DNA of 64,000 nt from Mycolicibacterium septicum DSM 44393. GTDB taxonomy: Bacteria; Actinomycetota; Actinomycetes; Mycobacteriales; Mycobacteriaceae. Location of the stretch: the NCBI RefSeq assembly GCF_000455325.1, contig NZ_HG322951.1, positions 2,087,477 through 2,151,476 of the forward strand. The letters run 5' to 3'. Position 1 is the stretch's first letter. Every line of letters begins with the position of its first letter. The notes under the pieces were generated by a model that had not been told where the DNA came from, ran no database searches, and worked only from the letters and a program-made list of their open reading frames with translations. Position numbers and translations under genes: made by a program. This document shows, piece after piece, positions 8,575-18,582 of the stretch.

Positions 8575-8637
8575 ATGAATCACGCCCCACGAGTAAATTG
8601 CGGCCACGCAGCCGGTAGTGCGGTTGGGCGCCGATGA
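8575..8637 (+). CDS. Short upstream ORF coupled to the conservon kinase
   Basis: ATG at 8575 is preceded by AGGAAG at ideal spacing. Twenty codons follow ([20 protein letters not shown]) and the TGA at 8635-8637 overlaps the ATG of the kinase gene as ATGA. The kinase start has no ribosome site of its own, so the uORF probably delivers ribosomes to it. The peptide matches nothing I know. The role as a coupling device is inference. Confidence 0.5.
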   Translation: MNHAPRVNCGHAAGSAVGRR

Positions 8638-11633
8638 CTGCCTTCACGCAGCTGAAACAGGCTGACGGCACCCTCGTCGAATTCTCCCCAGCACCATCGG
8701 CTCCGGCCAAGCGCCCCTCGCGCTGGTCACCGGCCAACTGGCCGGTCAGTCGGAAAGTCCTCGCCATTGTCGTCGTGCCGTTGATCCTGGCGGCGACGTT
8801 CGGTGGCTTGCGCATCTATGCCAGTGCCAGTGCTGCCGGAGATCTGCGGTTGGCCGCCGATCGCGCCGAAGTGATTCCCGACGTCGACCGCTATATGGCG
8901 GCGATGGAGGGTGTCCTCATTGCAGCTACCGAAGGTGGCGACGGACAGTCTGCGATGTCCACGTTCAATGAGCGCAAATCCGATTTGCAGCAACGGGTAG
9001 AAGCCACCGATGTGTCCGAGGATGTCGGTCAGGCCATCACCGGCCTTCTCGGCAAGGGGCAGCAGCTCGTCGACGCGGTGATGTCCGATTCGATCGATCT
9101 GCGGCAGCGCATTCTTGATTACGGCCCGCTGCTGCTGACCGGGGAAGCCGCGATCACCGGCTCGGTGCACAGCACACAGCTGACGGTTCAGGCCCAGGTT
9201 GAGGCGCTGGCCCGCGCGGTCGGTGCCCGCGGGCAGATGGCGATCCAGCGGATGCTGGTCAACCGGGGCGGCGACGAACCGGAGCCGCTGCTGCGCACCT
9301 CGATGATCACGATGGCCGGAACCGAGCCGTCCACCGTCGCCGCGCTGACGAAGGTGCTCGGAGGTGGCTCCGAGGAGGCGGCGACGCTTCGGGCCGAGAT
9401 GGTCAAGCGCATGGCGATGATGTCGAATCCCGGCATTCCGCTGGTCGGTAATCCGGACATGCTGGCCTCGCTCGAGGCGACCAACAAGATCGCCGGACAG
9501 ATCGTCGACGACACCACCGCGTCCATTCCGGCCGCCGTGGAGGCCCAGGCCAACGATGCCCGCAACGACGCGATCCGGGACGCCATCCTGGTGGCGACCG
9601 CGATCGTCAGCGCCATGGTCATCGTGTTGTTGGTGGCCCGCTCACTGGTGCGCCCGCTGCGGACGCTGCGCGACAGCGCGCTCAAGGTTGCGCACCAGGA
9701 CCTGGCCAAGGAGATCGAACGGGTCCGCGCCGGCGGCGAGTTGGTGCCGGTCACCCCGATCCCGGTGCAGACCACCGAAGAGGTCGGTCAGGTGGCCCAT
9801 GCCGTCGACGAGCTGCACGAGCAGGCGGTGTTCCTCGCCGGGGAACAGGCTCAGCTGCAGTTGCAGGTCTCGGACATGTTCGAGACGCTGTCGCGGCGCA
9901 GCCGCTCACTCGTCGACCAGCAGTTGTCGCTCATCGATCAGCTGGAGCGCAACGAGGACGACCCGGAACGCCTGGAGAGCCTGTTCCGGCTCGACCACCT
10001 GGCGGCCCGTATGCGCCGGAACGGCGCGAACCTGCTGGTGCTGTCCGGATCCAAGCTGGCGCGCGAGCACAGCCGTCCGGTGCCGCTGGCGACCGTGATC
10101 AATGCCGCCGCTTCTGAGGTGGAGGACTACACCCGTGTCGTCACCGCGTCGGTGGCCGACGTCGAGATCACCGGCACGGCGGCAGGCGACCTGATCCACC
10201 TCCTGGCCGAGCTGCTCGACAATGCACTGCGCTACTCGCCGCCGATCTCGCAGGTGCGGGTGTCGGCCGTGCACGCGGCCAAGGGCGCGTTGGTGATCGA
10301 GGTGAGCGATGTCGGCCTGGGTATGACCGAGGCCGATCTGCGGGTCGCCAACACCCGTCTGCAGTCCGGCGGCGAGGTCAATCCCTACACCGCGCGTCAC
10401 ATGGGTCTGTTCGTGGTCGGGCGGCTGGCCACCCAGCACGGGCTGGTGGTGCGGCTGCGCAGCACCGTCGCCGAAGAGCCGAGCTCGGGCACCACGGCAG
10501 GGGTGTACATCCCGGCCACGCTGCTGGCCCGCGACGGCGGCGACTCGGTCGACGACCTTCCGTACGGCAGGCCCGTCGACGCGCATGCCGGGATCGCAAC
10601 GGCGTTGTCGCTGGACGCCGATCCTGCCGATGCGTCGGTGTTCGGATCCGGCGCCGACGAGCCCCACCTCAACGGTGCGGACATGCCGTTCGACCTGCTG
10701 CCGCAGCGCAGTCCGGGTGCCAGTGGCATCTCGGAGCTGCCGGGCACGCTCGCCCCGCAACCGGAGGAGGCTGCCGAGGCGCAGGCCGAGGAGCCCGCGG
10801 ACGAGCCGGTGGGTGAGTGGCCGCAGCAGTGGCCGGTGCACACCGAGGAGAGTGCGGCCCTGGCCAAGGGGGAAATCGCGGGAGCTGCCGACACGGCAGC
10901 CACCGACGAGGCGACCGACGATGTGGAGGCCGGACGTCAGACGCCCACCAACACCTCATCGTTCTTCGCGTCCCGAGGGCAGGCGGCCACCAACGGTGTC
11001 AACGGTGCCGCGGGCCTCAACGGTCTGAACGGTCACGGCGACCTCAATGGGGCAAGTGAGCTCAACGGTCACAGCGGCCTCAATGGCGTCAACGGTCTAA
11101 ACGGTCTCAATGGTGCGGCTCATCAGGTCGAGCACGCACCCGAGGAACCGGTCGAACCCGCCGCGGCCCAGGACGACAACCCCGATGTCGAGGGCGACTC
11201 GATCTATCAGTCGATGGTCTCGGAATTCGAGATCGATCCGACGACCCACGTGCGCAGCGCCGACCTGGACTGGAAGACGGTCTGGGAGAAGGGCTGGTCG
11301 GTGGCCGCCGCGGCGCAGGATGCGCCCGTCGAGCAGCACACCGAGGAAGGCCTGCCCATGCGTACGCCGGGTGCCCGCCTGGTGCCGGGTGGTGTTGCCG
11401 CGGCCGTGGGGGTGGCCGGTGAGTCCAACGGCCGTCACCGCAACGGTGGAGTACACCGTAACGACGACAGCGTCGAGACGGTAGCATCGGCAGACGAACC
11501 TGACAGCGGCATGTTCGCGGCGTTCAAACCGCGTGACCCCGAGGCTGTCCGTACGAGCACCAGCAACCTTTTCGGAGGCGTGCACGCCGGACGATCGCAT
11601 GCCCGTGAGACCAGAGGAACCGATAACGAATGA
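8634..11633 (+). CDS. Conservon sensor kinase-like membrane protein (CvnA / Rv3365c type)
   Basis: 999 residues. An N-terminal TM helix (about 40-62), a large extracytoplasmic nitrate-sensor-like helical domain, a second TM (about 318-338), a HAMP-like linker, a helical [12 protein letters not shown] segment where a kinase H-box would be, and a HATPase domain with N-box [12 protein letters not shown] and G-box DVGLGM. The C-terminal ~350 residues are acidic and disordered, with Asn-Gly repeats. In Streptomyces such proteins form conservons with a roadblock protein, a DUF742 protein and a small GTPase, all present directly downstream. The 4-base overlap with the next gene supports one operon. 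Confidence 0.9.
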   Translation: MTAFTQLKQADGTLVEFSPAPSAPAKRPSRWSPANWPVSRKVLAIVVVPLILAATFGGLRIYASASAAGDLRLAADRAEVIPDVDRYMAAMEGVLIAATEGGDGQSAMSTFNERKSDLQQRVEATDVSEDVGQAITGLLGKGQQLVDAVMSDSIDLRQRILDYGPLLLTGEAAITGSVHSTQLTVQAQVEALARAVGARGQMAIQRMLVNRGGDEPEPLLRTSMITMAGTEPSTVAALTKVLGGGSEEAATLRAEMVKRMAMMSNPGIPLVGNPDMLASLEATNKIAGQIVDDTTASIPAAVEAQANDARNDAIRDAILVATAIVSAMVIVLLVARSLVRPLRTLRDSALKVAHQDLAKEIERVRAGGELVPVTPIPVQTTEEVGQVAHAVDELHEQAVFLAGEQAQLQLQVSDMFETLSRRSRSLVDQQLSLIDQLERNEDDPERLESLFRLDHLAARMRRNGANLLVLSGSKLAREHSRPVPLATVINAAASEVEDYTRVVTASVADVEITGTAAGDLIHLLAELLDNALRYSPPISQVRVSAVHAAKGALVIEVSDVGLGMTEADLRVANTRLQSGGEVNPYTARHMGLFVVGRLATQHGLVVRLRSTVAEEPSSGTTAGVYIPATLLARDGGDSVDDLPYGRPVDAHAGIATALSLDADPADASVFGSGADEPHLNGADMPFDLLPQRSPGASGISELPGTLAPQPEEAAEAQAEEPADEPVGEWPQQWPVHTEESAALAKGEIAGAADTAATDEATDDVEAGRQTPTNTSSFFASRGQAATNGVNGAAGLNGLNGHGDLNGASELNGHSGLNGVNGLNGLNGAAHQVEHAPEEPVEPAAAQDDNPDVEGDSIYQSMVSEFEIDPTTHVRSADLDWKTVWEKGWSVAAAAQDAPVEQHTEEGLPMRTPGARLVPGGVAAAVGVAGESNGRHRNGGVHRNDDSVETVASADEPDSGMFAAFKPRDPEAVRTSTSNLFGGVHAGRSHARETRGTDNE
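10992..11114 (+). repeat. Asn-Gly tandem-like repeat inside the kinase gene
   Basis: About 41 codons built from imperfect units such as [18 protein letters not shown] and DLNGAS, encoded by repeated AACGGT/AATGGT. It lies in the disordered cytoplasmic tail. Repeat number may vary between strains. Confidence 0.8.
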
Positions 11634-12037
11634 CCCGTCCGACGCAGCGCGACTCCCTGGACTGGCTCGTGTCCAAGTTCGCCCGCGAGGTATCCGGGGT
11701 GTCCCACGCGGTGCTGGTTTCGGCCGACGGACTGCTGATGGCTGCCAGCGAACACATGCCGATCGAGCGGGCCGACCAGTTGGCCGCCGTCTCCTCCGGA
11801 CTGGCGAGCCTGGCCACCGGAGCCTCCCAGCTGTTCAACGGCGGCCACGTGATGCAGTCGGTGGTCGAGATGGAGAACGGCTACCTGCTGTTGATGCGGG
11901 TGGGTGACGGGTCCAACCTGGCCACGCTGACCGCCCCGTCGTGTGACATCGGCCAGGTCGGCTACGAGATGGCCATCTTGGTCGAGCGGGTCGGCGCGGT
12001 GGTGCAGTCTTCGCGCCGCACACCGCAACCGTCCTGA
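11630..12037 (+). CDS. Roadblock/LC7 domain protein (CvnB / Rv3364c type)
   Basis: 135 residues making a single roadblock/LC7 fold; begins [20 protein letters not shown] and continues [18 protein letters not shown], the typical family start. In conservons this protein partners the GTPase and kinase. The ATG overlaps the kinase stop as ATGA, so translation is coupled. Confidence 0.93.
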   Translation: MTRPTQRDSLDWLVSKFAREVSGVSHAVLVSADGLLMAASEHMPIERADQLAAVSSGLASLATGASQLFNGGHVMQSVVEMENGYLLLMRVGDGSNLATLTAPSCDIGQVGYEMAILVERVGAVVQSSRRTPQPS

Positions 12038-12064
12038 GTCCCCGCCCCTTCTGCCCTTCGCGAG

Positions 12065-12436
12065 GTGCCTGTGGACGAACCGGAAACTACTGACCGTCCG
12101 AGTCTGGTGCGGCCGTACACGCTGACGGCCGGCCGCACCGACTCGCGCGTGCACCTTCCGCTGGAAGCACCGATACAAAAAACCGACACGACACGTGAAC
12201 CGCGCTGGACTGGGCACGATGTGCGCGCACAGATCGTAGAGTTGTGCACCGGCAGTCCTTCGGTTGCCGAAATTGCCGCTCATTTATCTCTCCCGCTCGG
12301 CGTGGCGCGCGTGCTGATCGGGGACTTGGTGACGCAGGGTTATCTACGGGTGGAAGCCACCCTTGATGACTCGGCTAGCTTCGACGAACGCCGCGAATTG
12401 ATTGGAAGGACCCTGCGTGGCCTACGAGCACTCTGA
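12065..12436 (+). CDS. DUF742 protein (CvnC / Rv3363c type)
   Basis: A 123-residue DUF742 protein with a winged-helix-like core: VRPYTLTAGRT near the start, then IVELCTGSPSVAEIAAHLSLPLGVARVLIGDLV and a C-terminal LIGRTLRGLRAL. The start could be GTG 12065 or GTG 12071. Third gene of the conservon, probably a link between receptor and GTPase. Its 3' end overlaps the GTPase gene by 20 bases. Confidence 0.9.
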   Translation: MPVDEPETTDRPSLVRPYTLTAGRTDSRVHLPLEAPIQKTDTTREPRWTGHDVRAQIVELCTGSPSVAEIAAHLSLPLGVARVLIGDLVTQGYLRVEATLDDSASFDERRELIGRTLRGLRAL

Positions 12437-13028
12437 ACCCCGCTCGGCCTCCGGCGGTGGCGCCCCCCGACGTGGGGCCGCCTCGACGAAGATCGTTATT
12501 TCTGGCGGGTTCGGGGCAGGGAAGACGACATTCGTCGGCGCGGTCTCCGAGATCATGCCGCTGCGCACAGAAGCGTTGGTCACCAACGTGTCTGAGGGCG
12601 TCGACGCCCTGGACGGCACCCCGGACAAGCGCACCACCACGGTAGCGATGGACTTCGGCCGGATCACGCTGGACGAGGATCTGGTGCTGTACCTGTTCGG
12701 CACACCCGGGCAGCGCCGGTTCTGGTTCATGTGGGACGACCTGGTCCGTGGCGCCATCGGTGCGATCATCCTGGTCGACGTGCGCCGCCTGCAGGACAGC
12801 TTCGCCGCGGTCGACTTCTTCGAGGCGCGCAAGTTGCCCTTCATCGTCGCGGTCAACGAGTTCGACGATGCGCCAAAGCATCCCACTCAGGCGGTGCGCA
12901 AGGCCCTGGCGCTGCCGGAGCATATCCCGGTGGTGGCCGTGGACGCCCGCGATCGCAACTCGGCCAAGGCCGCGCTGATCGCGGTCACCGAGTACTCGCT
13001 GAGCACGCTTTCCGCGTTGCCTGGCTGA
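12417..13028 (+). CDS. Conservon small GTPase-like protein (CvnD / MfpB / Rv3362c type)
   Basis: A Ras-like ATP/GTP-binding protein. The P-loop is SGGFGAGKTTF, the G3-like motif LFGTPGQRRF, and the G4-like motif VAVNEFD. The start is set at GTG 12417 (MAYEHSEPRS), the family N-terminus, preceded by GGAAGGA; the frame is open slightly upstream. It lies directly before mfpA; in mycobacteria the corresponding GTPase has been reported to influence MfpA action on gyrase. Confidence 0.92.
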   Translation: MAYEHSEPRSASGGGAPRRGAASTKIVISGGFGAGKTTFVGAVSEIMPLRTEALVTNVSEGVDALDGTPDKRTTTVAMDFGRITLDEDLVLYLFGTPGQRRFWFMWDDLVRGAIGAIILVDVRRLQDSFAAVDFFEARKLPFIVAVNEFDDAPKHPTQAVRKALALPEHIPVVAVDARDRNSAKAALIAVTEYSLSTLSALPG

Positions 13029-13031
13029 GGC

Positions 13032-13595
13032 GTGGTAGCTGACGAAACCGCCTGGGCGGACAGGGAATTCACAGGTCACGATTTCCGTGAGGAAGACCTG
13101 AGCCGGTTGCGCACCGAGCGTGTGGTGTTCACCGAGTGCGACTTCAGCGGTGTGGACATGTCCGAGTCGCAGCATTTCGGCTCGGCGTTCCGCAACTGCA
13201 CGTTTCGCCGCGCCACGCTGTGGCACAGTGCGTTCACCAACTGCAGCCTGCTGGGATCGGTGTTCACCGAGTGCCGGCTGCGGCCCATCAAGATCGTGGA
13301 GTCGGACCTGACCCTGGCGGTGCTCGGCGGCTGCGACCTGCGCGGCGTCGACCTGTCGGACTGCCGGATGCGCGAGGCCAGCCTGGTCGGGGTGGACCTG
13401 CGCAAGGCGGTGCTACGGCAGGCGGACCTGACGGGGGCACGGGTGCAGGACGCCAAGCTCGACGAGGCCGATCTGCGCGGCGCCCGCGTCGACCCCACCT
13501 TCTGGACCACCGCGAAGCTGCGCGGCGCCAAGATCGACATCGCACAGGCGCTGGCCTACTCGGCCGCGCACGGTCTCGACGTCCACGGCGGATAA
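13032..13595 (+). CDS. mfpA: Pentapeptide-repeat protein MfpA
   Basis: 187 residues of a right-handed quadrilateral beta helix that mimics B-form DNA, binds DNA gyrase and lowers fluoroquinolone susceptibility. The pentapeptide pattern (A/C-D/N-L/F-x-x) runs through most of the protein, e.g. ECDFSGVDM, FRNCTFRRATL, DLRGVDLSD, DLRKAVLRQADLTGA. The ends match M. tuberculosis MfpA (EFTGxDFRxEDLSRL at the start, AAHGL at the end). The start is the GTG three bases after the GTPase stop, so it is the fifth gene of the conservon operon. Confidence 0.95.
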   Translation: MVADETAWADREFTGHDFREEDLSRLRTERVVFTECDFSGVDMSESQHFGSAFRNCTFRRATLWHSAFTNCSLLGSVFTECRLRPIKIVESDLTLAVLGGCDLRGVDLSDCRMREASLVGVDLRKAVLRQADLTGARVQDAKLDEADLRGARVDPTFWTTAKLRGAKIDIAQALAYSAAHGLDVHGG

Positions 13596-13607
13596 CCCCT
13601 TCCTGCC

Positions 13608-13637
13608 GAGCAGTCTCCCGCTTGCGGGGGACTGCTC
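13608..13637. terminator. Convergent terminator between mfpA and the FHA-ABC gene
   Basis: Fourteen-base arms, GAGCAGTCTCCCGC and GCGGGGGACTGCTC (one G-U pair), with a two-base nominal loop, 12 bases after mfpA and 11 bases beyond the stop of the minus-strand gene. Confidence 0.75.
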
Positions 13638-13647
13638 ACGGGAGGAC

Positions 13648-16296
13648 TCAGCCGGCCTTGAGGCGGATCCGCCAGCGAACGAATCCGGTGTAGATGATGC
13701 AGAGCAGCAACAGGATGCCGATGTTGATCAGCCACACCGTCGGGGTGTGCTTCCAATGCGAATCGGCGGGCAGCAGCGGCGGCGGCACCAGGCGGGTCAG
13801 GTCGATGGTCGACGCCGAGGACGCGAAGCCCCAGCGTGCCGGGGTGATCCAGGACAGCTGATCGAGCACCACGCGGTCGGTCACCGGGATCATGCCGCCG
13901 GAGAACACCAGCTGACTCATCACGGTCACCACCAGCAGCGGCATGATCTGCTCGGCCGAGCGGGCCAGCGCCGACAGGGCCAGGCCCACCATCGCCGAGG
14001 CCACACACGTCATCGAGATGTCGATGAACAACTCCAGGTTGCGGCCGCCGATGAAGGCCCCGCTGTCGACAGCGCCCGGGCCCCAGCCCTTTCCGACGAT
14101 CGTGATCACTGTGACGATGGCCGACTGGACCACCGCGAACACTGCGAAGACCGCGATCTTCGCCAGTAGGTAGGCCGTCGTCGACAGACCGACCGCCTGC
14201 TCGCGACGGAAGATCGCCTGCTCGCCGATCAGCGCCCGGATGGTCAGCGCGGTGCCCATGAAGATCGCACCCACGTTGAGCATCACCAGGATCTGGCCCG
14301 GTTCGTTGGGTGCCTCGCCGCCCTGGACGGCAGGCACGGGCAGACCGAACCCGACATCACCGGGCACCGACAGCGACAGCACGCCCATGATGAACGGCAG
14401 CATCAGCAGGAACGCGGTGTAGCCGCGGTCGGACACGATCAGCCGGACCTGCCGGCGGGCGATCGTGGAGAGCTGCCGGAACAGGCTGGTCTTGGCCGGC
14501 TCGCCCAGGTCGCCGGGCTGTGCCGACGACGGTTCGGCTGCCGGGGCCGGGCCGGTCCGAGCCAGATACTTGCGGTGGGCTTCGGCCGGATCGCCCGCGA
14601 CGCTGCTGAAGATGTCGGCCCAGTTGGTGGTGCCGAGTTCGGGTCCGATCTGGTCGGGCGGTCCGCAGAAGGCGGTCTTGCCGCCGGGGGCCAGCAGCAG
14701 CACCTGATCGCACACGTCGAGGTAGGTCAGCGAGTGCGTGACGACCAGCACCACGCGGCCGGCGTCGGCCAGCTGGCGCAGCATCGTCATCACCTGACGG
14801 TCGAGCGCCGGGTCCAGGCCCGAGGTGGGCTCGTCGAGGATCAGCAGCGACGGGCCGGTCAGCAGTTCGAGGGCGACCGAGGCACGCTTGCGCTGCCCGC
14901 CGGACAGCTTGTCGACGCGGGTGTCGAGGTGCTTGGTCATCTCGAGTTCCTCGAGCACCTGCATGACGACCTGTTCGCGGTCTTCCTTGGTGGTGTCGGG
15001 CGGCAGCCGCAGTTCGGCGGCGTACATCAGCGCCTGCCGGACGGTGAGCTGACCGTGCACCACGTCGTCCTGCGGGACCATGCCGATCCGGGAACGCAGC
15101 GAGGCGTACTCGGCGTGGACGTCGTGACCCTCGAACGTGATGGTGCCGGTCGTCGGATGGGTGTAGCCGGCGACCTGTTTGGCGAACGTCGACTTGCCGG
15201 CACCCGACGGGCCGATCACCGCGGTGAGCGTCCCGGGCCGGGCATCGACGGAGATGTTGTCGAGCAGCGTCTTGTTGCCCTCGATCGTCCACGTCAGGCC
15301 CCGCACCTCGAGGCCGCCGGTGCGGGTGTCGGCTTCGGTCTCGCTGCGCCGGACCAGGGTCCCGCCGCTGAACACCAGGTCGACGTTGCCGATGGTGACC
15401 ACGTCACCGTCGTGCAGGATCGCGCTGTCCACCCGCGCGCCGTTGACGAAGGTGCCGTTGATGCTGCGCTCGTCGCGGATCTCGGTGCCGCCGGTCAGCG
15501 GGATCAACGTGGCGTGGTGGCGTGAGGCCAGCACGTCGGGGATGACGATGTCGTTGTCGGTCGCGCGGCCGATCTTCACCGCTCCCGCGGGCGCCGGGGA
15601 CGTGCGACCGGGCCGCAGGATCTTCATCATGCTGGTCGCGATGTTGCCGCCGGCCTCGCTGCTGCCGCGGTCCGAGGTGGCGGCGGGCGCCATCGAAGTC
15701 GCTGCCTGGGACGGGTTCGCCGGGGCCGGGGTGCGAACCGGTTGCGACTGGTACGCCTGGGGGCCGCTGGGATATCCCGACTGCGGTCCGCTCGGGTAGC
15801 CACCCTGAGGACCGCTCGGATACCCGGTCGGCGGGGTCGGGTAGCGCGGCTGCGGGCCGGACGAGTAACCGGGGCGCTGGGCGGCCGGCGGCTGACCGTA
15901 CTGCTGACGCCCGGGGGGCGCCGCCTGCGTGGGCCACGCACCGCTGGGCCGGTTCCCGATGGGTACCGCGGCGGTCGGTGTCCGGCCGACGGAGCCCTGG
16001 TGACGTCCGACCTCGAAGGTCACCTGTGGTCCGTCCGGGTTGCCGATGTTGACGACCTGGCCGTCGCGGATGTCGATCGAGGGCACCCGGCGGCCGTTGG
16101 CGTACATGCCGTTGAGGCTGCCGTTGTCGATCGCGATCCATCGACCTTGGTCGAAGCGCAGCACCAGGTGGGCACGCGAGATCAGCGGGTGGGCGATGCG
16201 GACGTCGGCGCGGAGGTCTCGGCCGATGACGACATCGTTGCCCGGGGCAAAGGTACGGGTCGATCCGTCGTAACGAACGGTCAGCGCAGGGCTCAT
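13648..16296 (-). CDS. FHA-FHA-ABC half transporter, Rv1747 type
   Basis: 882 residues from the ATG at 16296 (an in-frame TTG at 16305 is possible). Two phosphothreonine-binding FHA domains (about 15-80 and 230-305) flank a Gly/Pro/Tyr-rich linker with repeated YPSGPQ units. Then comes an ABCG-type nucleotide-binding domain (GPSGAGKST, LSGGQRKR, LLILDEPTSGLD) and an ABC-2 membrane domain with about six helices from residue ~620. M. tuberculosis Rv1747 has this architecture, is phosphorylated by PknF and has been linked to export of cell-envelope lipids. Here it stands alone beside mfpA, with no kinase gene adjacent. Substrate unknown. Confidence 0.92.
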   Translation of the reverse strand: MSPALTVRYDGSTRTFAPGNDVVIGRDLRADVRIAHPLISRAHLVLRFDQGRWIAIDNGSLNGMYANGRRVPSIDIRDGQVVNIGNPDGPQVTFEVGRHQGSVGRTPTAAVPIGNRPSGAWPTQAAPPGRQQYGQPPAAQRPGYSSGPQPRYPTPPTGYPSGPQGGYPSGPQSGYPSGPQAYQSQPVRTPAPANPSQAATSMAPAATSDRGSSEAGGNIATSMMKILRPGRTSPAPAGAVKIGRATDNDIVIPDVLASRHHATLIPLTGGTEIRDERSINGTFVNGARVDSAILHDGDVVTIGNVDLVFSGGTLVRRSETEADTRTGGLEVRGLTWTIEGNKTLLDNISVDARPGTLTAVIGPSGAGKSTFAKQVAGYTHPTTGTITFEGHDVHAEYASLRSRIGMVPQDDVVHGQLTVRQALMYAAELRLPPDTTKEDREQVVMQVLEELEMTKHLDTRVDKLSGGQRKRASVALELLTGPSLLILDEPTSGLDPALDRQVMTMLRQLADAGRVVLVVTHSLTYLDVCDQVLLLAPGGKTAFCGPPDQIGPELGTTNWADIFSSVAGDPAEAHRKYLARTGPAPAAEPSSAQPGDLGEPAKTSLFRQLSTIARRQVRLIVSDRGYTAFLLMLPFIMGVLSLSVPGDVGFGLPVPAVQGGEAPNEPGQILVMLNVGAIFMGTALTIRALIGEQAIFRREQAVGLSTTAYLLAKIAVFAVFAVVQSAIVTVITIVGKGWGPGAVDSGAFIGGRNLELFIDISMTCVASAMVGLALSALARSAEQIMPLLVVTVMSQLVFSGGMIPVTDRVVLDQLSWITPARWGFASSASTIDLTRLVPPPLLPADSHWKHTPTVWLINIGILLLLCIIYTGFVRWRIRLKAG

Positions 16297-16363
16297 CGCG
16301 CTCAACTCTATCTGTACTTTTCACCGGGGCTGGGCCGTTGCGGGGGTGTCGCGGCGTGTGACT

Positions 16364-18142
16364 ATGGCTCACATGGGTTCTGAAGGGTCGCAGAAGGCGG
16401 CCGAGCGGGTTCTCGGCGTGCTGCGTCTGCTCGGCACGGTGCTGGCCGGTGCGGCGGTGGTGTTGTTGGTGTGGGCCGCGGCGCTGGGTACATGGGCGCG
16501 GCTGGTCGCGCCGCGCAGCGCGGGGGAGGGCTCCTGGTACGTGATCGGCCTGCACCGCTGGGGTGAGGCCCTGCCCAACCGCATGGCGCTGGTGGTCGTG
16601 GTGATCGCGGTGGTGGCGATCGCGGCCATGGCCTACAGCGTCTGGCGTGGGCAGACCGGCCGTGATCTGGCGGCGACCCCGGCCGGCGCGGCGGGCGTGG
16701 CGGCGGTGCTGGTCATCGCCTACGTCTCGCAGGGCATCCCGGCGTTCTACCGGACGGCGATGATCAATTCGCCGGTCACCGCGGCACTGCCGGCCGGGAT
16801 GGCGGCGTGGTGGTTGTGCCTGGGCGGGGCGGCGGCGACGTTCCTCGCGGCGCGGGCGTTCCCCCGGTTGGACCGCGGCGCGGTGAAGTTGCTGGCCGTG
16901 GGTGCGGCGATTGCTGTCGTGGTTGCCGCGGTGGTGACCGTGGGTGCGTTGCGCGCCGGTGATGACGGGCGCTTCGTCGATGCGGCGACGGCGGCAGCTA
17001 CTGATGCGCCGGCGGTGCCCACCGCGTTGGGGAAGCGGACGTTCACGGTGTCGGTGCCCGACGCGTTCGTCGACAAAGGCGTCCCGACGTACGACATCGG
17101 TTCTGCCGGCGCCGGTTTCGCGGTGTACCGGGACGGCCGCATCACGGCCTACGGCCCCGACGGCAAGGAGCGCTGGCACTACGCGCGGACCGGGCCCGGC
17201 GATGTGGGCGTCACCGGGATGCGGGTGCTCGACAACGGCGCCACGGTCTTGGCGTTCATCGACGGCGGGCTGGTCGGCCTGGACGCCATCACCGGGCAGC
17301 AGTTGTGGGTCGGTGCCGACGCGGCCCTTCAGGAAGCGGCTCGTGGGCGTTTTCGTTTGGCGTCCGGGCCGTTCATCGTCGGGTGGAACGACGAGCGCAT
17401 CTGGACCCGGTATGACGGCCGGACGGGCCACGCGATGTGGAGCGTGCCTGCCCCGCATCCCGGTTGCGGCTTTGTCGAACCCGTCGTGACCACCGCGGGA
17501 ATCGTGTCGACAGTCCAATGCCAGGACGGCAAGGTCTGGTTGAGTGTGCTCGATCCCGAAACCGGGCAAATCGGCTGGGACACAGTGCTGACGGAGAAGA
17601 AGATCGACCCGGCGGTGCCGATCGAACAGCGCTACCTCAAACTCGGGGCCAGGCCGGCCAACGGTGCCGGAGTCTTCGTTTCACTGACGGGTTCCGGTGC
17701 GCCGGACAGTGCACTGTATGCCGACATCGTTCACCGCAGTGTGACCCCGTTGCCGGCAGACGGACGACCTGCCGAATCCTACGGTCCCAGTGAGGATTTC
17801 GTGGTGTGGTACCTGACGGACCGAACCACCCGGCTGACTCTGCTCGGACCTGACGGGCACCAGCGGTGCCAGGTTCCCGACGGCGTCGAACCGGTTCGGG
17901 TCAACGTGCCGAGCCTGCGAGTCGATCAACCTGCCTTCGTCGCGTTCCCCGACACCCTGCTGCTTGCCGACCGCGGCGCCCGCGGTGCCGCGGGATCGCT
18001 GCGCAGTTTCGACGCGAAGACCTGCGCTCAAACCGCCACCGTGCCAGCCGAATCGGTAGAGGGCCTGATACCGGCTCCGGGTGCGGTGCTGGTGTTGCGC
18101 CGTGATGGGCAGGCGCTGCAGATCGACGGGTACACCGCCTAG
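16364..18142 (+). CDS. Membrane protein with extracytoplasmic PQQ-like beta-propeller
   Basis: About 592 residues. Four or five TM helices in the first ~185 residues, then an extracytoplasmic domain with PQQ/WD-like blade motifs (GLDAITGQQLWVG, RYDGRTGHAMWS, VLDPETGQIGWDT), likely a beta-propeller that binds a ligand or protein. Start uncertain: ATG 16364 or 16373, neither with a clear ribosome site. Divergent from the FHA-ABC gene, with the start codons only 67 bases apart, so the two may share control. The stop shares the bases CTAG with the converging immunity-like gene. Confidence 0.75.
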   Translation: MAHMGSEGSQKAAERVLGVLRLLGTVLAGAAVVLLVWAAALGTWARLVAPRSAGEGSWYVIGLHRWGEALPNRMALVVVVIAVVAIAAMAYSVWRGQTGRDLAATPAGAAGVAAVLVIAYVSQGIPAFYRTAMINSPVTAALPAGMAAWWLCLGGAAATFLAARAFPRLDRGAVKLLAVGAAIAVVVAAVVTVGALRAGDDGRFVDAATAAATDAPAVPTALGKRTFTVSVPDAFVDKGVPTYDIGSAGAGFAVYRDGRITAYGPDGKERWHYARTGPGDVGVTGMRVLDNGATVLAFIDGGLVGLDAITGQQLWVGADAALQEAARGRFRLASGPFIVGWNDERIWTRYDGRTGHAMWSVPAPHPGCGFVEPVVTTAGIVSTVQCQDGKVWLSVLDPETGQIGWDTVLTEKKIDPAVPIEQRYLKLGARPANGAGVFVSLTGSGAPDSALYADIVHRSVTPLPADGRPAESYGPSEDFVVWYLTDRTTRLTLLGPDGHQRCQVPDGVEPVRVNVPSLRVDQPAFVAFPDTLLLADRGARGAAGSLRSFDAKTCAQTATVPAESVEGLIPAPGAVLVLRRDGQALQIDGYTA

Positions 18143-18561
18143 CGGTCGTCGATGAGGACGTTGATGACGTCGGTTCCGTTGCCGGGTTGGGATTCTCGGG
18201 TGAGCACGCGGACGGGGATCGAGCCTGTCCGCCTGAGCGAAACGTGCTGGCGGTCATCCTCAGCCACCAGTCCACTACCAATGGTGCATTCGGGTTGCGG
18301 AAAGATCAAAGGTGCGTCGAAGATGAGTCGCCCTAGGCCGGTGGTGTCGGTCCCCCGGTAGACGTGGACGTCGGCAGTGCGATCAGCGTGTTCGTCTTGG
18401 TCGTCGGCGAAGGTGAAAACATGAATGCTGGATTCGTCGGCGATGAACTCCACTGGGTAATCATCGAGTTCCGGAACGCTCCTCGAGCCGAGTGCGGCGA
18501 AACGTACCTGGTGGTAGGCGGGGATAATCGTGGCTTGAGCGAGTAGTTCGTTCCCTGTCAT
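18139..18561 (-). CDS. Candidate immunity protein for the adjacent nuclease toxin
   Basis: 140 residues, acidic, no signal peptide or TM. The sequence (e.g. LDDYPVEFIADESSIHVFTFADD) resembles nothing I can name. It starts 21 bases after the toxin stop on the same strand and has lower GC than its neighbours, the usual position and character of an immunity gene. The role is inferred from context only. Confidence 0.55.
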   Translation of the reverse strand: MTGNELLAQATIIPAYHQVRFAALGSRSVPELDDYPVEFIADESSIHVFTFADDQDEHADRTADVHVYRGTDTTGLGRLIFDAPLIFPQPECTIGSGLVAEDDRQHVSLRRTGSIPVRVLTRESQPGNGTDVINVLIDDR

Positions 18562-18582
18562 CGGGACCTGCCCCCTTCTGCC

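Noticed and set aside
15404..17569. 721-codon frame antisense to the propeller gene and overlapping the FHA-ABC gene
   Set aside because: Low-complexity Arg/Pro/His translation and no start signal; both overlapping genes have clear domains.
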